This document shows, piece after piece, positions 52,486 to 60,758 of a stretch of 64,000 nt of DNA. How positions within the stretch are numbered: the stretch's first letter is position 1; each line of letters starts with the position of its first letter. This DNA comes from an uncultured Senegalimassilia sp. (lineage in GTDB: Bacteria > Actinomycetota > Coriobacteriia > Coriobacteriales > Eggerthellaceae), in contig NZ_CABQJR010000005.1 of assembly GCF_902464545.1 (NCBI RefSeq), positions 45,819 through 109,818 on the forward strand, in the 5' to 3' direction. A program made the position numbers and the translations under genes. The notes under the pieces are model-generated. The model was given only the letters and a program-made list of their open reading frames with translations. It had not been told where the DNA came from and made no database searches.

Positions 52486-52947
52486 TTAAGCCAAGCCCGG
52501 CCAGTTTTGCTGGCGCAAAGCCTCGTACGCGGCTATTGCAACCGAATTGCTTAAGTTTAAGCTACGCATACCGTCGCGCATGGGAATGCGCACGCAGGCG
52601 GACTCGAAGCGCTGCATAACGGCCTCGTCAAGCCCGCGGCTCTCGCGCCCGAACACCAGCCAAGCGTCCGAGCCGTACGAAACGTCGGCGAAGCTGCGCT
52701 GCACATGTCCCGTGAACAGGTGTAGCTCGTCGGCGGCATGGGCCTCGAAGAACTCGTCGGCGCACGACCAGCGCACGATGTCGACGTCGTCCCAGTAGTC
52801 GCACCCCGCGCGCGCAAGATTACGCTGCGTGACGGCGAAGCCCATGGGCTCCACCAGGTGCAGCCGCGCGCCGATGCACGCGCACGTGCGCGCCACGTTC
52901 CCCGTGTTCTGGGGGATCTCAGGCTCCACCAACACGATGTTCAGCAT
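52486..52947 (-). CDS. trmL: tRNA (cytidine/uridine-34 2'-O)-methyltransferase TrmL
   Basis: 153 residues of the SPOUT superfamily, close to TrmL in length. MLNIVLVEPEIPQNTGNVAR, LHLVEPMGF, LVFGRESRGLD and RIPMRDGMRSLNLSNSVAIA are the trefoil-knot motifs that bind S-adenosylmethionine. It methylates the wobble ribose of tRNA-Leu species. It lies 15 bp behind the ABC-F gene and is likely co-transcribed. Confidence 0.93.
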   Translation of the reverse strand: MLNIVLVEPEIPQNTGNVARTCACIGARLHLVEPMGFAVTQRNLARAGCDYWDDVDIVRWSCADEFFEAHAADELHLFTGHVQRSFADVSYGSDAWLVFGRESRGLDEAVMQRFESACVRIPMRDGMRSLNLSNSVAIAAYEALRQQNWPGLA

Positions 52948-52962
52948 CCTTGCAACCTTTCC

Positions 52963-55047
52963 CTACACGCCCATTGCCTCGGCCTGCTTGGCCATCTCCT
53001 CTTCGAGCTCTTCGTTCAGCATGAACCATTCCTCCTCGGCGGCGGCCAGGCGTTGCTTGAGCTTGGAGTGCTCGGCCACGGCATCCGAGGACGCGTCCTC
53101 GTTGATGTAGAAGTCGGGATCGGCCATCTTCGCCAGCAGCTCCTCCATGCGGGCGTTGTCGCGCTCCATCTGCTTGTCAAGCTCGGCAATGCGCTTGCGA
53201 TGGTTCTTCAGCGCGGCGTAGGCGCGGTTGCGCGCCTCGGCCTCGCGGCGCTTCTGCTCCTTGGTCTTCGGCGAGCTGCCGCGCTTTGCCGTCAGCTCTC
53301 CCGAGGCGGCAGGCGCAGACGAAGCGGGCGCGGCAGGCGCGGAAGCGGCGCTCTTCGACGCCTTCCCCTTCCCCGACGCGCCCTTTCCGGCAGGTTTGCG
53401 CTCCATCAGCTCGTCGACGAGCGACTCGTCGGTGGGCTCGGGCCCGTCGAGCTGGCCGGACTTGAACAGGTAGTAATCGTAGTCGCCGTCATAGACGGTG
53501 ACCTTGCCGGGCTTCACCTCGACGATACGGTTCGCGATGCTGCGGATGAGATGGCGGTCGTGCGTGATGAGCAGGATGGTGCCGTCGAAGCGGTTGAGCG
53601 CCTGCTCGAGCACGTCGGCGCTGGCGATGTCCAGGTGGTTGGTGGGCTCGTCAAGGCACAGCAGCGGCTTGGGCGCCACGAGCATCTTCGCCAGCGCCAG
53701 ACGGCCCTTCTCGCCGCCGGAGAGCACGCTGACCTTCTTCTCGACGGCGTCGCCCTCGAACAGGAAGGCGCCGAGCAGGCTGCGCACCTGGCTGATGTTC
53801 CAGCCCGGCGCCACGTGGTCGAGCTCCTCGAACACGGTGTTGCCCGCGTGCAGTTCTTCCAGCTGGTGCTGAGCATAGTACGTCAGCGCCACGTGCACGC
53901 CGTAGTCGATAGTGCCGGCGTCGGGCTTCATGACGCCTGCGATCATCTTCATAAGCGTGGATTTGCCCGCGCCGTTGGGGCCCACAAGCGCCACCTTGTC
54001 ACCGCGGTACATGGTGAAGTCGAAGTTGTCGTAGACGCGCTTGTCGCCGAACGCCTTCACCAGGCCGCGGCAGCGCACCACCTCATCGCCGGTGCGAGGC
54101 GGCTGCACGAAGTTGAAGTGGATGGGCTTCTTCTCCTCGGGGATCTCGATGAGCTCCTCTTTCAGGCGCTCCAAGCGCTGCGCGCGCTCCTGGGCCTGGC
54201 GAGCCTTGGTAGCCTTGTAGCGGAAGCGCTCGACGAAATCCTCCAGGTGCTTCATCTCCTCGAGCTGCTTGGTGCGCTGCTGGCGGAGGCGCTCGATGCG
54301 CTCCTCGCGCGCCTTGAGGTATACGGAATAGTTGCCCTTGTATAGGTTAACGCGGCCGTTTGCCACCTCGGCTACGCGGTCAATCATGTTGTCCATGAAC
54401 TCGCGGTCGTGGCTGACCACGATGACGGTGCCCTCGTAGCCGCGCAAAAAGCCCTCAAGCCACTTCACCGACTCAAGATCCAGGTGGTTTGTGGGCTCGT
54501 CGAGCATGAGCACCTCGGGATTGCGGACCAGCAGCTTGGCCAGCGCGATGCGCATCTGCCAGCCTCCGGAGAAGTTCGTGGTGGCCTGCTTGATGTCGCC
54601 TTCCTTGAAGCCCAGGCCGAACAGCACGCCGCGGACCTTGGCCTCGATGGTGTAGCCGCCCAGCATCTCGTAGGCATCGCGCGCGCGGCCGGCTGCGGCA
54701 AGCTGGCGCTCGGTGGGGTTATCGCCCAACGACTCCTCCAGCTCGCGCAGGCGCTGCTCGGCTTCCAGGATTTCCACCTGCGAGGACATGACCTCCTCGA
54801 AGATGGGGCGGTCGGGCATCTCGATGGCTTCCTGCTCCAGGTAGCCCACGCGGGCGCCCTTTGCGAACAGGATGCGACCCTCGTCGGCGTCCTCGCGGCC
54901 GCTGATGATGTTGAGCATGGTGGTTTTACCGGCGCCGTTGGGACCTACGAGCGCCAGGCGGTCGTATTCCTCCAGCTTGAACGTGACGTCGGAGAACAGC
55001 GTGCGCCCGCCGAACGACTTCGACAGATGCTCAACCTGCATGATCAT
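52963..55047 (-). CDS. ABC-F family ATPase (ribosome-associated)
   Basis: 694 residues with two ABC cassettes and no membrane domain. Walker A GPNGAGKTT near residue 37 and GPNGAGKST in the second half, signatures NFSGGWQMRIALAKLL and LSGGEKGRLALAKML, Walker B LMLDEPTNHLDLES and LCLDEPTNHLD, and the linker between cassettes (RQQRTKQLEEMKHLEDF). The C-terminal 130 residues are a charged coiled coil (RNRAYAALKNHRKRIAELDK), as in Uup/YdiF-type members. ABC-F proteins act at the ribosomal E site in stalled-translation rescue or antibiotic protection. Subfamily is not certain. The ATG has AAGGAG upstream. Confidence 0.92.
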   Translation of the reverse strand: MIMQVEHLSKSFGGRTLFSDVTFKLEEYDRLALVGPNGAGKTTMLNIISGREDADEGRILFAKGARVGYLEQEAIEMPDRPIFEEVMSSQVEILEAEQRLRELEESLGDNPTERQLAAAGRARDAYEMLGGYTIEAKVRGVLFGLGFKEGDIKQATTNFSGGWQMRIALAKLLVRNPEVLMLDEPTNHLDLESVKWLEGFLRGYEGTVIVVSHDREFMDNMIDRVAEVANGRVNLYKGNYSVYLKAREERIERLRQQRTKQLEEMKHLEDFVERFRYKATKARQAQERAQRLERLKEELIEIPEEKKPIHFNFVQPPRTGDEVVRCRGLVKAFGDKRVYDNFDFTMYRGDKVALVGPNGAGKSTLMKMIAGVMKPDAGTIDYGVHVALTYYAQHQLEELHAGNTVFEELDHVAPGWNISQVRSLLGAFLFEGDAVEKKVSVLSGGEKGRLALAKMLVAPKPLLCLDEPTNHLDIASADVLEQALNRFDGTILLITHDRHLIRSIANRIVEVKPGKVTVYDGDYDYYLFKSGQLDGPEPTDESLVDELMERKPAGKGASGKGKASKSAASAPAAPASSAPAASGELTAKRGSSPKTKEQKRREAEARNRAYAALKNHRKRIAELDKQMERDNARMEELLAKMADPDFYINEDASSDAVAEHSKLKQRLAAAEEEWFMLNEELEEEMAKQAEAMGV

Positions 55048-55265
55048 GGTGCGACAACTCCTTTAGCGCTAAAACGAACGTACGCGCAGGGAGCGGGCAG
55101 CCGGCACCGAGAAATGAACGCAAAAACGGATACCCTCGCAGAGAGGGAAGCCGTGCCCCCGCAGCGAGAGGAATCGACGCCCTCTCAGACGGGGAAACCA
55201 ACGCCCCCACAGATGGGGAAAACGGACGCCCCGCAAACAGGGGAATCCATTCAGGCGAATCCGTT

Positions 55266-55305
55266 CAAACAAAAAAAGAACCGCCAACTTGCGCTGGCGG
55301 TTCTT
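55266..55305 (-). terminator. Intrinsic terminator of tRNA-Asn
   Basis: On the minus strand AAGAACCGCCA (from 55305) pairs with TGGCGGTTCTT, with an 8-nt loop, followed by TTTTTGTTT. This is a classic strong terminator 10 bp after the tRNA. Confidence 0.92.
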
Positions 55306-55314
55306 GGAGCTTCA

Positions 55315-55389
55315 TGGCTCCCCGGGTAGGATTCGAACCTACAACCCTCCGGTTAACAGCCGGATGCTCTGCCGTTGAGCTACCGAGGA
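55315..55389 (-). tRNA. tRNA-Asn (anticodon GTT)
   Basis: 75 bases including an encoded CCA. Acceptor stem TCCTCGG with CCGGGGA (one G-T pair), D-arm GCTCAACGGCAGAGC, anticodon arm CCGGCTGTTAACCGG with anticodon GTT, T-arm with the invariant GGTTCGAATCC. It is flanked by its own promoter and terminator, so it is a single-gene unit. Confidence 0.96.
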
Positions 55390-55428
55390 ATTTCTTCGGT
55401 GCGCTTCGTTTCCTTGGCGCAAGAAAGT

Positions 55429-55456
55429 ATTATAGACATTTCAATTTTCGGCGCAA
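55429..55456 (-). promoter_or_regulatory. Promoter of tRNA-Asn
   Basis: On the minus strand TTGCGC (55456-55451) and a perfect TATAAT (55434-55429) are separated by 16 bp. The -10 box ends 40 bp before the mature tRNA 5' end. Confidence 0.65.
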
Positions 55457-55598
55457 CCCCCTTTTTCAAAAATTTTTTCAGCAGCCGATTTCGAGGGCTT
55501 GAGCTTGATTCGCAACCTCATCCGAACACTTCGATTTCGTTATCGAACTCAGCCGGACATGTACGGCTGAGTCTGGAGTTGCAATCGGCCGCGCCGGA

Positions 55599-55682
55599 TG
55601 AACAGGGGACGGAGGTGTGTTCACGATTTAACTTCGCACTTCCGGCAACGTATTACATGAACACACCTCCGTCCCCTGTTCA
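55599..55682. repeat. REP-like inverted pair downstream of the large membrane protein gene
   Basis: Two 25-bp copies of the GGGGACGGAGGTG family, 55599-55623 and 55658-55682, are perfect reverse complements with 34 bp between. They lie in the 358-bp gap 55390-55747, which has no other gene and also holds the tRNA promoter. Confidence 0.85.
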
Positions 55683-55747
55683 CGTTCGCTGCTCCGCAAC
55701 GCAACGCAAGCGCCACGCCGGGCACAGCCAGCGCAGCCCCACAGGCC

Positions 55748-58243
55748 CTAGTAAATCCCGAACGCGTTCCACAGCAGGACATTCGCGCCGATCATCAGCA
55801 CGAGCGACCCGAACATGAAGTACAGCGCGATGCGATACACCGACACCGTCTGCCCCGCCACGGCGGCCGACGCCACCGCATGCGCGCCCGCCTGCTGCAC
55901 GGGCACCTGCGCATGGGCGCCCAGCTGCGTGGTCCAGCCCTTCGACAGCGGCTCGCTCGAGCGCACCTGCAAAAGCTCCAAAAACGACAGGGCCGCCGCA
56001 AGGGCGAAGTACAGCCCGAAGTCGCAAATGTAGCGCATAAGGATGCCGGCGCCCTGTAAATCGAAGATGCACAGCACCACCGCCACGCACACCGCGCAGA
56101 TCCACAGCGGCATGAGGCCCTTCGCCTTCAGGCCGTGGCGAACGCGCGGCAGCGCCAGCAGCACGAGCGTCATGGGGTACAGGAAGAAGTAGCCGCCGAA
56201 CATGGGCTCGTAGATGGTGACGCCCTGATATGCCGGGTCCATGTAGGTCTGGTGCATGAACGGGAACTGGCTGCCCAGCGCCGGGGGCTGGAACAGGTAC
56301 GCGTACAGGCCGAACGGGATGCGGTCGGCGTGGAACCCGCGATGCGTCATGTCGTTGGTGGTCAGGTTGTAGTTCGCGCCGAAGTCGAGCGGACTGCCGA
56401 AGCGCGCGAAGTTGTACACCATGACCGCTGCGGCGACCACCAGAAACGGCGTGAGCGCGGCGCGGAAGGCGCCCAGGCAGGCTCGTCGCGCCTGGGCATT
56501 GCCGCGAGCGTCGCGCAAAAACGGCCAGAACAGCACCAGCCCGAACACGGCGGCCAGCACCATCTGCGGGCGTGCGGCAAGCGTCAACGCAATGAGCGCC
56601 GCACCGGCCACCACACGCCGACGATCTATGAAACCGCCCGTGGTACCCGACACCCACAGTCCCAAACCCCAGCTGATCAGGGCCAAGCCCATAGCCTCGG
56701 GCAGGAAGTACATGCTGGGCGTGCGCGCCAAGATCAGCCCGCCGCCAGCCACGAACATCATGATGTCGAGCACAAGCAGCACGCCGATCGACGTGCGAGG
56801 GAACCACCGGCGCGAGATACGCGTGAGCAAATACGCGATGCCCGCCACATACGCGCAGTCGCAGATGGCGACGCCAAGCCACGTGGGGAACCCGGTTCCC
56901 GTGAGCAAAAGCCACGGGACGTAGAACACTAGGCACGGCAGCACGCCGAAGTACACGTAGTATTTCCCCTGGTAGTACGCGTGATCCCACAGGTAAGGCA
57001 CGCCGGCCGAATCGCGCGCCGCGGTATCGTAGGGGTTGTCCATGGCCTGCAGCGCGGCCGAGGGCACGTCGTCAAGGTAGAAGTGCCCCTGAAGCAGCGC
57101 CTGGGCGAGCTTTTGGTACTGAAACTGGTTCTCCGTGCTGGCGGTGTGCGTGATGGACAGGAAGTGCGTATTGGACATGACCAGGATGAAGATGATGACG
57201 CACTGCACGGCAACCAACGCGATGACCATCCAGCCCTGGCGCGTGATGCGGCCGTCGAACACGCGGCTGAACAGAACCGACTGAGGACGGACAGCGTACA
57301 GCGCCAGCAGCACCGCCAGAATATAGGCGAAACGCAGCGGGTCGATGTCGAGCGGCACCTGCTGGTTCAGCCCGATGCCCGTCACGGTCACCGGGCCCAC
57401 GTCGGCCAGGTTCGTGATCGAAACGTAGATGGAATGGCAGTCGCCCGCCGGGTCCAAGCTGATATAGGTGCTGGCGGCGTCCTTCGGATCGACCGAGACC
57501 GCCGGCAGCTGATAGTAGTTCGCGTTGCCTTCGTCCTGCAGATACATGACCACCTGCAGCTTGCTATCGGTGGCCTTAGCTGCCGCCGCGGGGTCGTTGA
57601 GCTGAGGGGTGAAGTGGATGCTGCGGACGGTGTCGTCAAGGCCCGTGATTTCGAAATAGTTCGCGGACGAGTCGAGCGTCAGCGCGCCTTCGGTGCCTGC
57701 CGACACGCCGTTGACCAGGTACGTCCCCACCTGCGGGTAGGTCATGGACGTGAAGAAGGCCAGGTTGAAGCCGAACACCTCAATGAGCACGGCGATCAGC
57801 ACGCAGATGACAAGGCCAGCGAAGCGCTTGAGCGGGCTGACATAGGCGCCGGCTGACCCGGCGAAGCCCATGTCGCAGGTTTCGGAAGGCGAAGCCCAGC
57901 CCTGCTGCGGACGCACGGCGCCGTGACGGCCGTGGCGCGCATACGCAGGCTGCGCCGGGTTGCCGGCATGCGCGCCGGCGGCAGCCGAGCCGCCCGGCAT
58001 GCGTGACGTTCCCGACCCGCCGCGCGACCAGCGGCTATAGGGAGTGTTGACGGGCTGCGCAGGCTGCCCGCTGCGGCCGGCAGGCGCACCAGGGGCAACA
58101 GGACGAGCTGCGTCGGGGTTGCCGGGCCGTGCTGCGCCGCGCCCGCCGTGAGAGGCGTAGCTTTGGCGGGCATATTGCTCGAACTCGGGCGAGGAGACGC
58201 CCGGCTCGAAAGGGTCATGATACTGTTGATTACGATTCGTCAT
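55748..58243 (-). CDS. Large polytopic membrane protein, possibly GT-C-like
   Basis: 831 residues from the ATG at 58243. The N-terminal 135 residues are a Pro/Gly/Ala/Arg-rich cytoplasmic region. A first membrane helix (about 140-165) is followed by an extracellular beta-rich domain (about 165-320), then some ten helices (325-820). Between helices are conserved-looking polar loops such as HAYYQGKYYVYFGVLPCLVF and NYNLTTNDMTHRGFHADRIP. The helix count, the early extracellular acidic loop and Tyr/Trp-rich segments suggest a lipid-linked-sugar (GT-C type) glycosyltransferase or a cell-envelope protein, but no diagnostic motif is clear. It is a single gene. Confidence 0.75.
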   Translation of the reverse strand: MTNRNQQYHDPFEPGVSSPEFEQYARQSYASHGGRGAARPGNPDAARPVAPGAPAGRSGQPAQPVNTPYSRWSRGGSGTSRMPGGSAAAGAHAGNPAQPAYARHGRHGAVRPQQGWASPSETCDMGFAGSAGAYVSPLKRFAGLVICVLIAVLIEVFGFNLAFFTSMTYPQVGTYLVNGVSAGTEGALTLDSSANYFEITGLDDTVRSIHFTPQLNDPAAAAKATDSKLQVVMYLQDEGNANYYQLPAVSVDPKDAASTYISLDPAGDCHSIYVSITNLADVGPVTVTGIGLNQQVPLDIDPLRFAYILAVLLALYAVRPQSVLFSRVFDGRITRQGWMVIALVAVQCVIIFILVMSNTHFLSITHTASTENQFQYQKLAQALLQGHFYLDDVPSAALQAMDNPYDTAARDSAGVPYLWDHAYYQGKYYVYFGVLPCLVFYVPWLLLTGTGFPTWLGVAICDCAYVAGIAYLLTRISRRWFPRTSIGVLLVLDIMMFVAGGGLILARTPSMYFLPEAMGLALISWGLGLWVSGTTGGFIDRRRVVAGAALIALTLAARPQMVLAAVFGLVLFWPFLRDARGNAQARRACLGAFRAALTPFLVVAAAVMVYNFARFGSPLDFGANYNLTTNDMTHRGFHADRIPFGLYAYLFQPPALGSQFPFMHQTYMDPAYQGVTIYEPMFGGYFFLYPMTLVLLALPRVRHGLKAKGLMPLWICAVCVAVVLCIFDLQGAGILMRYICDFGLYFALAAALSFLELLQVRSSEPLSKGWTTQLGAHAQVPVQQAGAHAVASAAVAGQTVSVYRIALYFMFGSLVLMIGANVLLWNAFGIY

Positions 58244-58295
58244 GGCCCGGATTATACTTCCAAGGACGAACACGTCCGAAACCCAGGGAGGCACA

Positions 58296-58658
58296 ATGGA
58301 CGAAAAAGACATTGCCGCGTTGCAAAACGCCGACATAGATTACGAGGACATCATCGACCGCTTCGAAGGCAACGAATCGCTATACCTAAAGCTGGCCGAG
58401 CTGTTCCTCGACGACCCCCACATGCCCAACGTCCGCCGCGCGTTCGCCGCAGGCGACCTGGCAACCGCGGAGACGGAAGCCCACGCCCTCAAAGGCGTAG
58501 CCGGCAACCTCTCGCTCACCAGCGTGCACAAGCTGGCGAAAAGCATGAACGACGCCCTAAGAAACGGCGACGAAGCCGCAGCAACCAAGCTGCTCCCAGA
58601 GCTGGACGAGGCATACGCGAAGGCAGTAGAAGCCTTGCGAGAGGTTTTGGGGAAGTAG
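58296..58658 (+). CDS. Orphan histidine phosphotransfer (Hpt) domain protein
   Basis: 120 residues. The core motif EAHALKGVAGNLSLTSVHKL matches the HxLKG signature of Hpt proteins, with the phosphorylated His at about residue 69, in a four-helix bundle of the right length. The N-terminal MDEKDIAALQNADIDYEDII and FEGNESLYLKLAELF are the usual first helices. No hybrid kinase or receiver gene is adjacent, so its partners lie elsewhere. The ATG at 58296 has AGGGAGG upstream, divergent from the membrane protein gene, and a terminator follows. Confidence 0.88.
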   Translation: MDEKDIAALQNADIDYEDIIDRFEGNESLYLKLAELFLDDPHMPNVRRAFAAGDLATAETEAHALKGVAGNLSLTSVHKLAKSMNDALRNGDEAAATKLLPELDEAYAKAVEALREVLGK

Positions 58659-58703
58659 AAAGCGGAAACCCACGCGCGAAGCGCCAACGCCACGCCAAAC
58701 AAC

Positions 58704-58747
58704 AAAGCAGGCCGGATCGCCACCAAAGCGACCCGGCCTGCTTTTGT
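58704..58747 (+). terminator. Terminator of the Hpt gene
   Basis: AAAGCAGGCCGG and its partner CCGGCCTGCTTT form a long stem extended by TCGC/GCGA-type pairs around a short loop, followed by TTGT. It also lies close to the end of the convergent lysozyme gene and may serve both directions. Confidence 0.8.
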
Positions 58748-58804
58748 ATGAGAGGAAGACGCTAAGCGCAGCCCGGCCATTTCCAGCCGGCCAACTGCAT
58801 CAAT

Positions 58805-60685
58805 CTAGTATCCAGGAATCCATCTTCCGTCCGATCCAACATAATACGAACCGATCCACTGGTCTTTTGCCATAGTGCCATCTTCAAGAAGGTAGTAATC
58901 CCCTTCCCACGAAGATGATTTCATCGCTCCAGAACCGCAATAAAAACGCCAGGCAACTCCGTCGTTAAACCAACCCGTAACCATTGCGCCAGATGACGCG
59001 AATCGATACGCAACGCCTTCGATAGTTTGCTCCCCAACCAGCATCTTGCCTGCATCGGAGAAGCAATACCAGCTGCCATTCACGAACTGCCACCCCGTAC
59101 CCATCGCGCCAGAACCGTCGCAGTAATACCAGGTACCTTCATCGTCTATCCAACCAATATGCATAGCGCAGCTAGTAGGGTCGAGATAATAGTAGTTAGC
59201 CCCGATTTGATTCCAACCTGTTCTCAGGCATCCCGAGTTATCCGACCAATACCAAGAACCGTTTACAAACAACCAGCCGATGCCCATAGCTCCAGATTCG
59301 TTTAGCCAGTACCAGCTCTGACCCTCCTTCAGCCATCCAGTTGCCATGGCGCCGTTTTCGGGATCGAGGTAGTACCAAGCTCCCCCCACAAACTGCCAGC
59401 CGGAAAGCATAGCGCCGCTTCCGCCCATGTAGTACCACGTCCCCCAGGCATCGGCCCAGCCAACTGCCATCGCGCCGGACGGGGTCAGCCAGTACCAGCT
59501 CTGACCGTCCTTCAGCCAACCGGTCACCATCGCACCGTTTGCGGGGTCGAGGTAGTACCAGGAACCATTAACCCACTGCCAACCATTCAACATGGCGCCG
59601 GATGAGTTCAAATAGTACCAACTGCCATTCGAAAGAACCCAACCGGTCTGCATCCAGCCAGCGGAATCAAAGTAATACCATGCGTTATCGATATAGGCCC
59701 AGCCATTCGACGGGTAGCTCCCATTTTTATACTGATACCACCAAGAACCATTAGAGAAAACCCACGTATCTTTGTGGCGAATCGGGCCCGCAAAATCGAA
59801 ATTGATATCTACTCTCCCGTCAATGCCCTTAATCGATGTATTGCTGTCAGCCTGCCACATCCCATATTTGCCGAAATACGTGCATTCACAGTTATATTGA
59901 GCGACCCAACGAGGCCAAGAGGAGAAAGCGGAGTCGGTCAAACGGTTGGTCCACCAATTGGTATTCGCGTACACACCTGGCGTATAACCAGCAGCAGCAA
60001 TAGCATTGCAATATGTCGAAGCGATACTCCCTAAAGCCGCGGATCCAAGTTTCCCCTGCTGATTCTCGTCTTCCATATCATAGTAAACAGGATAAGAAAG
60101 GCTATAAGGGCTAAGGCCGGCTTCTCGCAAAAGCCTCAAGGTATGCTCTGCTTCGCTTTGGGCCATTGCATTATCGGTAGCATATGAATACAGATACACG
60201 CCAAAAGGAATCCCATAACGCTGGCATTCCTGAACATTTCTCAGAAATCGCTTGTCGTCCTGATTCGAATAATCGCTTCCATAGCCGCATCGAAGAATCG
60301 CATACGTCACACCGGAAGACTGAACCTGAGACCAATCGATATAGCCCTGATGCTCCGAAACATCAACGCCGAATCCCACGGCGCTATTGACTATCGTCCC
60401 GTTTGAGCCATACCAAACGCCGCTCTCGCTCCACCACGAATTGAGCCGGTTTGCAAACAACGCGAAACCGGTTCCCTCTCCATAGGCATCGGAATTTCCG
60501 TAACGCCAACTATTTGCATACGAACCGGAACCTTGGTCATATTCGTTAGCAAATCCATCCGACTCGCGCTCGGCGCATGCATCATCAGCAACATCGGCAA
60601 ACGAGCAAACAGGAACAACAAGCGACAGCGCCACCGCTAACGCACAAATCAAAGGCAAAGTCACCCGATTAAACAAGACCAACAC
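58805..60685 (-). CDS. Secreted GH25 lysozyme with about 15 cell-wall-binding repeats
   Basis: 626 residues. A signal peptide covers the first 30 or so (LPLICALAVALSLVVPVCSF). A GH25 muramidase domain spans about 104-300: GVDVSEHQGYIDW (106-118), YPVYYDMED (198-206) with the catalytic acid pair, WQADSNTSIKGIDGRVDINF (277-296). From about 309 to the end there are roughly 15 repeats of about 20 residues of the GWxxxxGxWYYLxxxGAM choline-binding type. It would cleave peptidoglycan glycan and hold to the wall by the repeats. The start is uncertain: GTG at 60685, or TTG codons just downstream that better fit GGAG. The gene is clearly less GC-rich than the housekeeping genes. Confidence 0.88.
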   Translation of the reverse strand: MLVLFNRVTLPLICALAVALSLVVPVCSFADVADDACAERESDGFANEYDQGSGSYANSWRYGNSDAYGEGTGFALFANRLNSWWSESGVWYGSNGTIVNSAVGFGVDVSEHQGYIDWSQVQSSGVTYAILRCGYGSDYSNQDDKRFLRNVQECQRYGIPFGVYLYSYATDNAMAQSEAEHTLRLLREAGLSPYSLSYPVYYDMEDENQQGKLGSAALGSIASTYCNAIAAAGYTPGVYANTNWWTNRLTDSAFSSWPRWVAQYNCECTYFGKYGMWQADSNTSIKGIDGRVDINFDFAGPIRHKDTWVFSNGSWWYQYKNGSYPSNGWAYIDNAWYYFDSAGWMQTGWVLSNGSWYYLNSSGAMLNGWQWVNGSWYYLDPANGAMVTGWLKDGQSWYWLTPSGAMAVGWADAWGTWYYMGGSGAMLSGWQFVGGAWYYLDPENGAMATGWLKEGQSWYWLNESGAMGIGWLFVNGSWYWSDNSGCLRTGWNQIGANYYYLDPTSCAMHIGWIDDEGTWYYCDGSGAMGTGWQFVNGSWYCFSDAGKMLVGEQTIEGVAYRFASSGAMVTGWFNDGVAWRFYCGSGAMKSSSWEGDYYLLEDGTMAKDQWIGSYYVGSDGRWIPGY

Positions 60686-60758
60686 ACTCCTATACGCTAT
60701 TCTGAACTTAGAAATTCGGAACTGTAAGTAGCACCACTATAGAGGAGAGGAGCATCTT

